Assembly: GCA_022702705.1 (NCBI GenBank)
Contig: CM040421.1
Location: 60,614,621 to 60,678,620 of the forward strand
DNA: 64,000 nucleotides
Origin: Papilionanthe hookeriana x Papilionanthe teres
Lineage: Eukaryota; Streptophyta; Magnoliopsida; Asparagales; Orchidaceae
Reading direction: 5' to 3'
Shown: positions 46,915-58,449 of the stretch, in pieces
Layout of the letters: the number at the start of each line of letters is the position of its first letter
Numbering within the stretch: the stretch's first letter is position 1
The notes under the pieces: generated by a model
What the model saw: only the letters and a program-made list of their open reading frames with translations
Told to the model about the DNA's origin: nothing
Databases searched by the model: none
Position numbers and translations under genes: made by a program

Positions 46915-49900
46915 TAATACACTTGGAAAATGACTGTAATATTTCTTAAATACAACCGAGCATGAGACCGAGTGGAATTAATGCGGTTGTATCGGAATAT
47001 TCCTTGTTTTATTCCTGAACAACGCACGGGCATGAGTGGAATTAATGCGGTTATATTGGAATATTCAGCGTTTTACTCCCACTCTTCGGCACTACACTGA
47101 ATACGACCACAATACAACGGCGATATAATCGTAATACAACAGAGTTAAATCGTAGATGGATGTATCATAGATCTCCAGTTGCATTGTTGAAATATCGTGG
47201 TATTTTTTGAGTTCTATTCAGTAAACGGTTTCGAAGTAACAATCCAAAATATTCATTCTTGTTTTGTTATTGGAAAAAGTTACAAACTTATGTAATAGTT
47301 TATATTTACGAAAATATTATTTACAAAAAATTGCATAATTACCAAAATTTTAATATTACTAATTGCGTAATTTTAATATCAGATAATACACTCCAAAAAC
47401 GATGGGAATATTACATAGATACAACCACGCTCGGGCATGATTGGAGGTTATGCGGTTGTATTGGAACATTCCTTGTTTTATTCCTGAACAACGCCGGTTG
47501 TGTTGGAATATTCCGCGTTGTACTCCAAAAACTCTTCGGCACTACACTGAATACGACCATAATACAACGTTGATATAATGAAAATACAACAGAGTTAAAT
47601 TATAAATGGATGTATCATAGTTCTACAGTTGTATTGTGGAAATATCATTATATTTTTTTAGTTGTATTCGTCTGGACGGTTTCGAAGAAACGAGTCAACT
47701 TATTCATTTTTGTTTTGTTATTGAAAAAAGTTACAAACTTATGTAATAGTTTATATTTACGAAAATATTATTTACAAAAAATAGCATAATTACCAAAATT
47801 TTAATATTACTTAATTGCGTAATTTTAATACCGAGATAATACACTCCAAAACGATGGGAATATTACTTAGATACAACCACGCTCGGGCATGATTGGAGGT
47901 TATGCGGTTGTATTGGAACATTCCTTGTTTTATTCTCCGAACAACGCCGGTTGTATTGGAATATTCAGCGTTGTACTCCGAAAACTCTTCGGCACTTACT
48001 GCTGAATATGACCATAATACAACGTTGATATAATGAAAATACAATGAGAGTTAAATCATAAATGGATGTATCATAGTTCTACGAGTTGTATTGTGGAAAT
48101 ATCATTATATTTTTTTAGTTGTATTCATTTGGACGGTTTCGAAGAAACGATCCAACTTATTCATTTTTGTTTTGTTATTGAAAAAAGTTACAAACTTATG
48201 TAATAGTTTATATTTACGAAAATATTATTTACAAAAAATTGCATAATTACCAAAAATTTAATATTACTAATTGCGTAATTTTAATACCAGATAATACACT
48301 CCAAAAACGATTGGAATATTACTTAGATACAACCACGCTCGGGCATGATTGGAGGTTATGCGGTTGTATTGGAATATTCCTTGTTTTATTCATGAACAAC
48401 GCCGGTTGTATTGGAATATTCCGCGTTGTACTCCAAAAACTCTTCGGCACTACACTGAATACGACCATAATACAACGTTGATATAATTAAAATACAACAG
48501 AGTTAAATCATAAATGGATGTATCATAGTTCTACAGTTGTATTGTGGAAATATCATTATATTTTTTTAGTTGTATTCGCTGGACGGTTTCGAAGAAACAG
48601 TCCAACTTATTCATTTTTGTTTTGTTATTGAAAAAAGTTACAAACTTATGTAATAGTTTATATTTACGAAAATATTATTTACAAGAAATTGCATAATTAC
48701 CAAAATTTTAATATTACTAATTGCGTAATTTTAATACCAGATAATACACTCCAAAAATGATGTGAATATTACTTAGATACAACCACGCTCGGGCATGATT
48801 GGAGGTTATGCGATTGTATTGGAATATTCGCTTGTTTTATTCCCGAACAACGCCGGTTGTATTGGAATATTCAGCGTTAGTACTCAAAAACTCTTCGGCA
48901 CTACTACTTGAATACGACCATAATACAACGTTGATATAATTAAAATACAATAGAGTTAAATCATAAATGAATGTATCATAGTTCTACAGTTGTATTGTGG
49001 AAATATCATTATATTCTTTTTAGTTGTATTCGCTGGACGGTTTCGAAGAAACAGTCCAACTTATTCATTTTTGTTTTGTTATTGAAAAAAGTTACAAACT
49101 TATATAATAGTTTATATTTACGAAAATATTATTTACAAAAAATTGCATAATTACCAAAATTTTAATATTACTTAATTGCGTAATTTTAATACTGGATAAT
49201 ACACTCCAAAACGATGGGAATATTACTTAGATACAACCACGCTCGGGCATGATTGGAGGTTATGCGGTTGTATTGGAATATTCCTTGTTTTATTCACGAA
49301 ACAGCCGGTTGTATTGGAATATTCCGCGTTGTACTCCAAAAACTCTTCGGCACTACACTGAATACGACCATAATACAACGTTGATATAATTAAAATACAA
49401 CAGAGTTAAATCATAAATGGATGTATCATAGTTCTACAGTTGTATTGTGGAAATATCATTATATTTTTTTAGTTGTATTCGCTGGACGGTTTCGAAGAAA
49501 CGATCAACTTATTCATTTTTGTTTTGTTATTGAAAAAAGTTACAAACTTATGTAATAGTTTATATTTACGAAAATATTATTTACAAAAAATAGCATAATT
49601 ACCAAAATTTTAATATTACTAATTGCGTAATTTTAATACCAGATAATACACTCCAAAAACGATGGGAATATTACTTAGATACAACCACGCTCGGGCATGA
49701 TTGGAGGTTATGCGGTTGTATTGGAATATTCCTTGTTTTATTCACTGAACAACGCCGGTTGTATTGGAATATTCCGCGTTGTACTCCAAAAACTCTTCGG
49801 CACTACACTGAATACGACCATAATACAACGTTGATATAATTAAAATACAACAGAGTTAAATCATAAATGGATGTATCATAGTTCTACAGTTGTATTGTGG

Positions 49901-50000
49901 AAATATCATTATATTCTTTTTAGTTGTATTTGCTGGACGGTTTCGAAGAAACAGTCCAACTTATTCATTTTTGTTTTGTTATTGTAAAAAGTTTATATTT
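46915..50000. repeat. Tandem array: six units of about 452 bp plus flanking partial units
   Basis: The marker cggtttcgaag recurs at 47,226, 47,677, 48,134, 48,584, 49,038, 49,487 and 49,938, giving periods of 451, 457, 450, 454, 449 and 451 bp. Units are near-identical and each holds two copies of ttgtattggaatattc around caacgccgg, plus tacaaccacgctcgggcatg. A diverged copy precedes the array (46,915-47,225). Open frames in it are products of the repeat, not genes. Confidence 0.92.
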
Positions 50001-50600
50001 ACTAAAGTCCAACAGATTAAGTGTGTTTGAATATGAAAGCGTAAAATTCCAAACACTGCCGCGACGGTTGTACTGGAATATTCCCTGTTTTATTCGAACA
50101 ACTTAACGGCACTTAACTGAATAAAACCAAAGAACTGATGTATTGAATATGAAAGCGTAATATTTCCCAATACTACCGCGCCGGTTGTATTGGAATATTC
50201 CTCATTTTATTCCAACAACTGGGCGGCACTTCACTAAATACGACGTAAAAACAACGACGATATTGTTTAAATACAACGGAGTTAAATCGTAAAGGTAGAT
50301 GTATCAGATATCTCCAGTTGTATTGCGGTTATATTGTGGTATTTTTTGAGTTGTTTCTAGTGCACTAATACTACCGCGCCGGTTGTATTTGAATATTCTG
50401 CTTCTTATTCCAACAACTGGGCGGCACTTCACTCAATACAACCACAAAACAACGGAGATATTGTTCGAAGTACAACAAAGTCGATCGTAAAGATGGATGT
50501 ATTAGACATCTTCGATTGTATTTTGGATGTATTCTGGTATTTTCTGAGTTGTATTTTGTGCACTATTAACAGTCCAACCAATTCAGTTTTATTTTGCTTA
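50000..50600. repeat. Diverged subunits related to 55.8-56.1 kb
   Basis: Two or three copies of tactaccgcgccggttgta...caacaactgggcggcactt...tctccagttgtatt lie here and recur in the same orientation at 55,855-56,090, near the other end of the MULE. Confidence 0.75.
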
Positions 50601-50921
50601 TATTTTTTGTATAATGAAAATATTTGATTTTCATATAAACTGTGGTATAGCATTTTCTGATGACAAAGTAAAGTACAATAAACACTCTTAATGCATTTCC
50701 TGATTTGGTTGTTAAACCTTACCGGGGTGATTTGGAATAAACTCGCGATAAATATCGTAAAAAATCATCCAATAAGCTGCAAATCCTCATCGAGCCACAA
50801 TAAAGTCCGATATAATTCCGGAAAACAACCAGACATAAATAGTATCATTTTAACTACAACGGAATATTAAAGCAATAATCCAATTTCGATCATTCATCAT
50901 AATCTTTTCGATTGTATTTAA

Positions 50922-53900
50922 TTACATAAGGAAACCACTGCGAGAGGTCATATGCGAATTGAGTACGAAATGCGGGCATTTCGGCTTGCCGGTGCGCTCT
51001 AACCTCCGATCGGTAGGGGTAGCCCGTGTCAGTCTTTCAATATATTTGCAGACAAACATGCCACAGTCAATGTTGTTCGTCTGTCTCGGAATACCTCTGA
51101 CATTAGCCAGATCCCATGCTGTGGGTTTTTTATTCTTGAAGCATTCTCTGGTTAAGGTTGTAAACAATTTGATCTACAAAGTGCAATATAACAGTTACTA
51201 TTAAATCTACACAAGTGAAGGAAATTAAATTATTGTCCATCATATACTCACGACTTGGGTGCAAACATCTTTGTGGATGTCGTTGGGTAGAGAATCGTAC
51301 AATCGCCATTTCTTACGTTTTAGTTTGCACACCAATAACACCCAATGAGAATTATGCACAATAGGAAGATATATAAAATCAGAGTCTTTCACCGCTCTGG
51401 GAGTGATGTGTGACAGAAATTGTAAAGGGTCGCCCTCCATTTTATGATAACTCTGCATGAAACGATATTCAGTTAAAATTTTAGTGTCATTCATTAAAAT
51501 GTCAAACAAATTACACTAATGGCATTACCCAAAACAATGGGGAAACGTATAGGTATTTCTGGAACCGGTCCGGATGTAGCCTCCTCATTTGGTACGGGAT
51601 GGCGGCGAGGCGTCGACATGATCACTACCGAATAAAGTCATTAAAAAGTAAGTCATCCATCATTCCACGATCTAAGAACAAGAACCGTTGGTTGATGATA
51701 ATATCACGCTCGCATTAAAAGCAAACCTATTTTATGTCAGTTGTTTCTAAAAGATATTTGAAAAGCATCGTGAAGAAGTTGGTACACGTACGGTGTATGA
51801 TAAGTTGACAAAAATTGATCAATTACTTGGCGCTGCTCATCTCTGATAAGCTCTCTCCCAGGATAAGTTGCGAGGTCTTTCAATTCTTGCTTCTGTGCAC
51901 AAATGAACTCTGTTTTAATGTATGATGTTTAAATAAGAGCATATATAAATGCATTTAGTAATATTTATAGAAATACCTTTGGGCCAGGCACGGGTAATTT
52001 CGGTTCATACACCACTAATGATTTGGAAGTACTCGGGTCACTGGGTGCAACTTCCTGTAGAGTTGGAGTGGTGAAAGATCCATGTGAGGGTGAGGCTGGA
52101 CTACCCAAAGTGGGTGCATCTTCTTTTTGTGATGTCTTTTCAACGTTGTCAACAAAACTAACGTTAGCATCCTCAATAATCTTCTCAATTAATTTTGATA
52201 TCTGGGCAAGAGGTTTTGTTCCCGGTGATAAGGGCTCTTCCTCCGTCAAATGATCGTGTTCCTTGCTCTCTACAGTCGGGGTCTACTGGTCTTTTGTATC
52301 CGTAACCGTCTTCCTCCTTTTGAATTGAAAGGATGTGAAAGGTGATTTCACAACCTTCTTCAAGCGACTCCGTCGGCGCTTAACCCTCTGCATCAAGCTA
52401 GGAATGGACGATGCTTACCTCGGCACGATTATCTACATCGGTTGCAACATCGGGTATGACGGTGTCCTCCTCCTCACCCTCTCCGGCTTGGGAGGTGTGA
52501 CCTCCCATGATATTTTCATCTGCATTGGTGGGGACTTCAACAGGTTGTTTAGGTACAGCCGTTATTTCTTCATCAGTGTGGACTTCAAAAGAATGAAATT
52601 CAGCAGTAGGGGCTTCAAAAGTAGTGTCTTCAGCAGTAGGGACTTGTGGGGTGGCCACTGGGTAGAATTCTCCAGCCAAATTTGGTTCTTTGATTGATAA
52701 ACGTTGCTCAATCCTATCAACCTTTTGGCTCAGTTCTGACATTTGCACCTGCAGCCCCGTCACCCCAACATTTACGGTATCGAAGTTTCCTTGATATTGC
52801 TTGGAACCATTTATCACGGCCTCTCGAGTAATTCATTCATAACTTCCATGTTGCGATTCATGGTAGCTAGAATCGAAGAAATGGTGCTTATCGTCTGCAG
52901 ACGAACTCTACCCATAGAAAATGAAGGTGATGAGGGGGATAGAATCTCAGTTTGTTGAACTTGGACCGGGTTTGGAAGGCCCTCGTCCGGGTTGGAAATC
53001 AACAGTAGTTCATCAGCAGTTACATCAGTGAATTTGTCTTGCACCTAAATACAGTTTCAACAAAGTATAAAATGATTTATTAACCTTTTAACAGCTGGTA
53101 TTTGGTAACTAGAATGATTGGGCATGACTCACTTGTTCAGTATTTAGCCGTTTGAAGAATAACTCGGCTTGTGACGCATTCCACTTAAGGGACCTCGGCC
53201 ACCGCAACATTACGGGTCTAGCATTAGGAGCTGCGGGAGTCACTGGAGAAGTGTGCTCAAAAAACCAAAGCTGCGTGGAATCAATGTAATATTATCATTA
53301 CCGATCAATCAATAAAGTAACTAGAATGATTAAATAAGATACTAACCGTTAATAAAAACAGAAACCCATTTATGTAACCAATTGATCGATTCAGTCTAAT
53401 TTTAATGGTAACTGCGTTGATCTGCTCTATAAGATATTCACATAGAGCCGCGAGCCGATTGTATGACGAGAATGTCTCTAAATTATCACCGTATGCATTA
53501 AGTTCGAAGGAAAACCGAAATTACTTGATGGAAAGAATAAGTTCGACAACGGATATTTTATGTAAAGGTTCTCCGATGGGATCGAAGTATCCCCGCTTGC
53601 AAACGCTAATATCCCGTTCTTTATGTTAACGACATTCATTGTGGCCGATGGACGTAGATTCCACTTCGGCATTGCTCCTCTGTTTGGCATCCCAATCAAT
53701 AGTGCAATTTCATCAGGTAGTAATCTAAGCTCTTTCCCACCCAATTTGAACAACATTTTATCATGTCTCCAACATTGTAGAATTTGAAGGGTGAGAATAT
53801 TATCCTGGGGATACGGAGGCAAATCAAAGAACTGGTGAATATTCATTCGACTGAGATTAGTCATGACAGATTCAGAGACTGCAGGCCTGACCGCATCAAG

Positions 53901-54576
53901 TAGCTCCCTCACAATGGACGACCGACATCTACAGCTCATGTTTCTCGAGTTAAGAAACCTGTAGAACAAAAAAATAAATAAAAGTCTTAGTTGTATTATT
54001 AAAGTTTTAAGAGTTTGTTGAGTTTTATTCTAGTAGTATTTTGGTTTTATTTCAATTTTATTTGTAGACTCAGTTTTATTTTGGTAATATTTATTGTTTA
54101 TATGAATATTATTGTGGTTGTATGTTCTCTGTAAGGTGCAGAAGGTAATATTTCCGTTTTATTTTGGTAAGGTGTATACCTATTGTACTTTTAATGGACT
54201 TAGTTTTAATGCAGGAGTATTTGTGTCTTATATGAGTATTATTGTTGTTATACGTTTTGGCTTGCGGTTGGTTATGCACTGGAAGTGTGTCGATTTCATT
54301 TGGGTCGTCTTCGGATCATATTAGGATATTCGGCTTGTACTTCAGTATTATTCGAAGTTTGAGTATAAGAATGTTATCTCCTAATAAAAATACGAATGTA
54401 GATTAAGACTATTACCTCGACGAACTGTCGCCGGTGACCATTTTGCTGCTAGTCCCCTTCTTCTTTTTTTTGTCTTTGGTCTTCTGCGTAGGCTGATCAG
54501 CTTGTTGCTGCTCATTCAGCCGAACCTCCGTCTCCATCATATCTTCTACTTCAATCGGGGTGTTCTCTGCTTCCAT
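50922..54576 (-). pseudogene. MULE-borne mobile-domain/Ulp1-type (C48) cysteine protease gene, nearly intact
   Basis: Exons inferred on the minus strand: 54,416-54,576 (start MEAENTPIEVEDMM, Lys-rich KTKDKKKKKGTSSK), 53,347-53,958, 53,133-53,270, 52,419-53,044, 51,977-52,387, about 51,775-51,892, about 51,245-51,509 and 50,922-51,183. All but the edges marked 'about' use visible GT-AG sites. Exons 2-3 form a plant-mobile/DUF1985-like domain (LPPYPQDNILTLQILQCW, LLPDEIALLIGMPNRG, MLRWPRSLKWNAS). Exon 4 has a predicted coiled coil (VQMSELSQKVDRIEQRLS) and an acidic, Pro-rich linker. Exon 5 starts with a basic RVKRRRSRLKK. The last exons form the protease: HWVLLV (His), YDSLPN (Asp), and QTNNIDCGMFVCKY (Gln, Cys). 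Lesions seen are one-base frameshifts near 53.51, 52.82 and 50.99 kb and one TAG in exon 5. Such proteases would act on SUMO-like conjugates; the role in transposition is unknown. Confidence 0.82.
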
Positions 54577-54827
54577 CGATGTAAATTTCAGGAGATGGAT
54601 AATGTTGTTCTCTACTCGCTTAGAAAACGCAATGCTCTGAAACCCTAAAAATTTGGGAGCGGTAATGAGTGCGTAGTTTAACTCTGGGCAAAGTAATCAA
54701 TCGACGAGACGTTTCGTTTCCTGTTGTATTTCCTAGGCATTGGCGCGGAATTTCAAAAGGGCAAGAGATTTTATAATAAATATATTTTACAATAGTTTTT
54801 TTGTTGTATTCTCCGTGTAAACGGAAT

Positions 54828-55257
54828 ATTCCAATACAACCAGTTTAACGTCCGCATTTCTTCGGCTGCCGTTGTATTTAAGAAATATTACAAGTGTTTT
54901 AAAGCTGTACTATATTCCAATACAACCAGTTCAACGGCCGCATTTCTTCTGCTGCCGTTGTATTTAAGAGATATTACAAGTGTTTTATAGATGTATTATA
55001 TTCCAATACAACCAGTTTAATGTCCGCATTTCTTCTACTGCCGTTGTATTTAATAAATATTACAAGTGTTTTACCGCTGTATTATATTCCAATACAACCA
55101 GTTTAACGTCCGCGTTTCTTATGCTGCTGTTGTATTTAAGGAATATTACAAGTGTTTTACAACTGTATTATATTCCAATACGACCAGTTTAACGTCCGCG
55201 TTTCTTATGCTGCTGTTGTTTTTGAGAAATATTTCGATTGTTTTAGCGCTGTATTCT
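54828..55257. repeat. Five tandem units of exactly 86 bp
   Basis: The marker attccaatacaacc starts at 54,828, 54,914, 55,000, 55,086 and 55,172: a constant 86-bp period without indels but with substitutions. Each unit reads on through gtttaacgtccgc, tgctgccgttgta and attacaagtgtttta. Partial units follow at 55.29-55.34 and 55.59-55.67 kb. Confidence 0.93.
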
Positions 55258-55589
55258 TTCAGCCGAAACCGCCGTTTCAATTGGAATGTATTGCGGAATA
55301 TTCCAATACAACCAGTTCTATGGAGCTTATTTTTCTCATATTGCGATCGTTTTAAGGTTGTATTCTCGTGTTATTCCGAGGTAATACCACTCTAATACCG
55401 CAATAAAAACCTCAATTTCATTAAAATCAAACCAAACATTTGCCAACAGGGTATAAAATTAAAATTATAATAAACGCTTAAAATGCCCCTTTCAGTATTA
55501 CCGAAATAATACTCAATTACAACCTAGATAATACTCTAATAATACGAAAAATATAATCCCCTAATAAAACAGAGATAATAAGAAAAAAA

Positions 55590-56330
55590 ACTTATATTCC
55601 AATACAACCAGTTTAACGTCCGCATTTCTTCTGCTGCAGTTGTATTAAAAAAATTACAAGTGTTTTAGAGCTGTATTCTTCAAGCCGAAACCGCGGGCTC
55701 ATTTGGAATATATGCCGGTTGTATTAGAATATTCCGCGTTTTATTTAAACCACTCGACGACACATCACTAAATACAACCCTAACACAACAAAGATATTGT
55801 TCAAATACAACAGAGTTAGGTCGAACTGTTGTATTGTATAGGAAAGCGGAATATCTCTAATACTACCGCGCCGGTTGTATTGGAATATTCCGCGTTTTAT
55901 TCCAACAACTGGGCGGCACGTTACTGAATACGACCGTAAAACAACAGAGATATTGTTCAAATACAACAAAATTAAATCGTAAAGATGGATGTATTACATA
56001 TCTCCAGTTGTATTATGGATGTATTCTGGTATTTTCGGAGTTGTATTTTGTGCACCGTTAACAGTCCCACCAATCAGTTTTATTTTTGTTATAAGTGTTT
56101 TAGAGCTGTATTTTTTCGTCAGAAAATATAACCCCGTGATAAAACAGAGATAATAATAAAATAAAACCTAAATGTTACAAAGCAGAACGTAAATATAATC
56201 CGCAATACAAACCACAATGTCATTAAAATCAAACCAAAAGCTTGCCAACCCCTAAATTAAATTAAAACTGTAGAAAACGTTTACAGTGTCGCTTTCAGTG
56301 TTACTCAAATAATACTGAATTACAACTTAA
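55590..56330. repeat. Right subterminal repeat region of the MULE
   Basis: Contains one more 86-bp-like unit (minus sense), then ggttgtattggaatattcc units in plus sense matching 50.0-50.6 kb, then AT-rich sequence up to the right TIR. Confidence 0.65.
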
Positions 56331-56544
56331 ATAAAACTCTAATAATACCAAAAACACAAATTCCCTAAATAAAACAGAACTTATAAGAAAAATAAACCTA
56401 ATTTTTGCAAATGCAGAACGTAAACAATACTTTATATAATCATCTTCAAAATCCATCTTCACTTGCTCTACCCTGATCCAGGAATCTCAGCCCCTCAAGG
56501 AATAAAGAATCCACCTCATAACTGCGTCGTCCCTCCAGAAATCA

Positions 56545-56827
56545 AATTTCAGCTCCTCAGCTCCACGACAAGGTATGTCAGAGAAAAACCCTAAATGTCC
56601 GCATCCTAAAGATAATGGAGACAAAAAATGCCTTTATCCTTTGGCGGGGAAAAAAAGCGGTAAAAATTTCATTCTTTTCAGCTCGGGTCGGGTCGGGTCG
56701 GCAGAACGAAGATAAAAAAGCTTTTTTTTTCAAACGTGCCATGGTGGGGTCCAGAAGTCCACGTGGCGCTTTTTTATTGGCGTCCGGACGCAGCGCTGCG
56801 TACGCGGTCCGGACGCAATAAAAATTC
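56545..56827. repeat. MULE right terminal inverted repeat
   Basis: Reverse complement of the left TIR, with a triplicated gggtc (gctcgggtcgggtcgggtcgg) at about 56,682. Confidence 0.92.
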
Positions 56828-56836
56828 CCAGAAATA

Positions 56837-57425
56837 CACTTTCAAAATACATTTAGGCTTCCGCTGTCTGAATCTTTCATTCGCAATTTTTGTTCCGTTA
56901 AGGTTTTGTCGTTGGTTCTGCTAGAGTTTCGTTGTTGCTTGCTTTGTTGGAGAGTTTCAAAGGCGTAATAAAATGGAGTTGGATATGATTCCAAAAATAT
57001 GCAGTTGGAGGAGCTAACAATGACGGAATCAGAATAGGCGGACCTAAAACAGCCGAAGAAATCGAAGAAAGAGAGTAAGAAGAATGAGGCGAATAGGTCA
57101 AATAAGGGGGAAATTATTGCATACGAAACACGTAACCAGCGCTGGGTGGGGAATAACCTCTCAATACCCTCATTTTGATGGTACTGTGAGGGGGTATTGG
57201 TTATTAAGGTATTTACAGTGTATTAGTTATTGGGTATTGATAGGTCATTATGATAGTACTTGATGAGTATCAGATGAGCTGCGTGCGGACTGCGTACGTG
57301 CTCCGTATGCAATAATTTCTCCAAATAAGGAGGGCGTTGAAGAAGAAAACTTGTTGTTGTAATTTTGATCGTTTTTTTCCTCTCTTTTATTTGGATCAAT
57401 TTTTTTTTTTCGTTTAGTTTTCTTA
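56837..57425. other. MULE flank with a small hairpin repeat and TIR-like remnant
   Basis: Aataacctctcaataccctca (about 57,149) pairs with tgagggggtattggttatt (about 57,186), suggesting a MITE remnant ending about 57,240. At about 57,278-57,320 gcgtgcggactgcgtacgtg...gtatgcaataattt resembles the MULE end GCGTCCGGACCGCGTACG...GCAATAAAAATT and may be a relic of a related TIR. Confidence 0.4.
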
Positions 57426-57439
57426 GAGGGTTTAGGGTT

Positions 57440-58340
57440 TAGGGTTCTGGGATGTAATCTCTGGTTATTTCTGAGTTATTCAAGGGTTATTTATGAATTT
57501 ATAATTGGGGTTATTCTTGGGTTAATCTGAAGTTAGTCTTTATTGGCTCTATTAGTGGTTCATTCTCGGGTTATTCATGAGTTATTTAGGAGTTTATCTC
57601 GTTTTATTTTTTGTTTCATTTTGTGAGTTATTTTGGGGTTATTTTGGGATATTATTGGATTATTTATGATTTAATATTTATTTAGTTGCGGGTTATTTCT
57701 GGGTTATTCGTGTGTTATTTTTTGGGTTATTCAAGGGTTATTTAGAAGTGTATTCTTAGGTTTTTCTTGGGTTATTATTGAATTATTTATGAGTTAGTAA
57801 ATCTCCTTTTAGTTGCGGGTTATTGTTGGGTTATTCTCGGGTTATTGTTAGGTTATTGACGGGTTATTATTGGGTTGGTGTCGGGTTATTGTGGCATTAT
57901 TGTCGGGTTATTTTTGGGTTGTTGTCAGGTATTCTTGACTTATTTATGGGTTATTCTTGGGTTATTCGTGAGTTATTCTCGTGTTATTCATTGGTTATTC
58001 TCGGGTTATTGTTGGGTTATTCTATGGTTATTGTTCGGTTATTCTCTGTGTTATTGTTGAGTTATTCTCGGGTTATTATTGCGGGTTTTTTCTGAGTTAT
58101 TTTGAACGGTATTCTTAGATTATTCTTGGGTTATTTATGATTTATTGGTAAGTTATTCAAGGGTTTTTCTGGGCTATTCCTGTGTTTTTGTTGGGTTAGT
58201 TAGGATTTTATTTTTGGTTTATTCTTGGGTTATTCTTTGGTTATTCAATGGTTATGCATGATTTATTTCAGGTGATTTTTTGTTTTTCTGAGATTTAATA
58301 TAGGGTCATGCATGGGTTATATTCGGGTTATTTAAAAGTT
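57440..58340 (+). repeat. Degenerate GGGTTATT array (left)
   Basis: Dozens of GGGTTATT or close variants at roughly 11-16 bp spacing with variable spacers, all on the plus strand. It begins next to gggtttagggtttagggtt (about 57,428). Open frames such as 57,823-58,095 simply translate the repeat. Confidence 0.88.
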
Positions 58341-58449
58341 ATTCTCTGTATATTATTAGTTTCTGAGGAAGTTTTTTTGGGGCTATTATTGAGTTATGTT
58401 GTCGTTAATTTGTATTGCCAGTGTTAATAAATTGTTTCTTAACCATGTA

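Larger units (their letters stand above)
42686..56827. mobile_element. Complete 14.1-kb Mutator-like element (TIR-MULE) carrying transposase and a Ulp1 gene
   Basis: Both ends start GAATTTTTATTGCGTCCGGA and run inward as diverged inverted repeats of about 280 bp. A perfect 9-bp direct repeat, CCAGAAATA, flanks it at 42,677-42,685 and 56,828-56,836, the Mutator hallmark. Inside, left to right, are a triplicated block of about 380 bp, a decayed FAR1-type transposase (plus), a tandem array of about 452 bp units, a mobile-domain/Ulp1 protease gene (minus), and an 86-bp array. It lies head-on to the PELOTA promoter. Arabidopsis Kaonashi and melon CUMULE elements are known MULEs with Ulp1 genes, so the gene cargo has precedent. 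Confidence 0.95.

Noticed and set aside
46915..50000. Regular spaced repeats that could suggest a CRISPR array
   Set aside because: Units are about 452 bp and identical throughout with no variable spacers, and the DNA is plant nuclear; this is a tandem array inside a MULE.
54980..55395. Overlapping frames at 54,980, 55,066 and 55,152
   Set aside because: Same peptide repeated every 86 bp, produced by the tandem array.
57426..57450. Telomere-like gggtttagggtttagggtt
   Set aside because: Only about three heptamers; better read as a telobox or a chance extension of the GGGTTATT array than as an interstitial telomere.
57823..58095. 90-codon frame in the GGGTTATT array
   Set aside because: Translation of a degenerate repeat; several frames are open at once.
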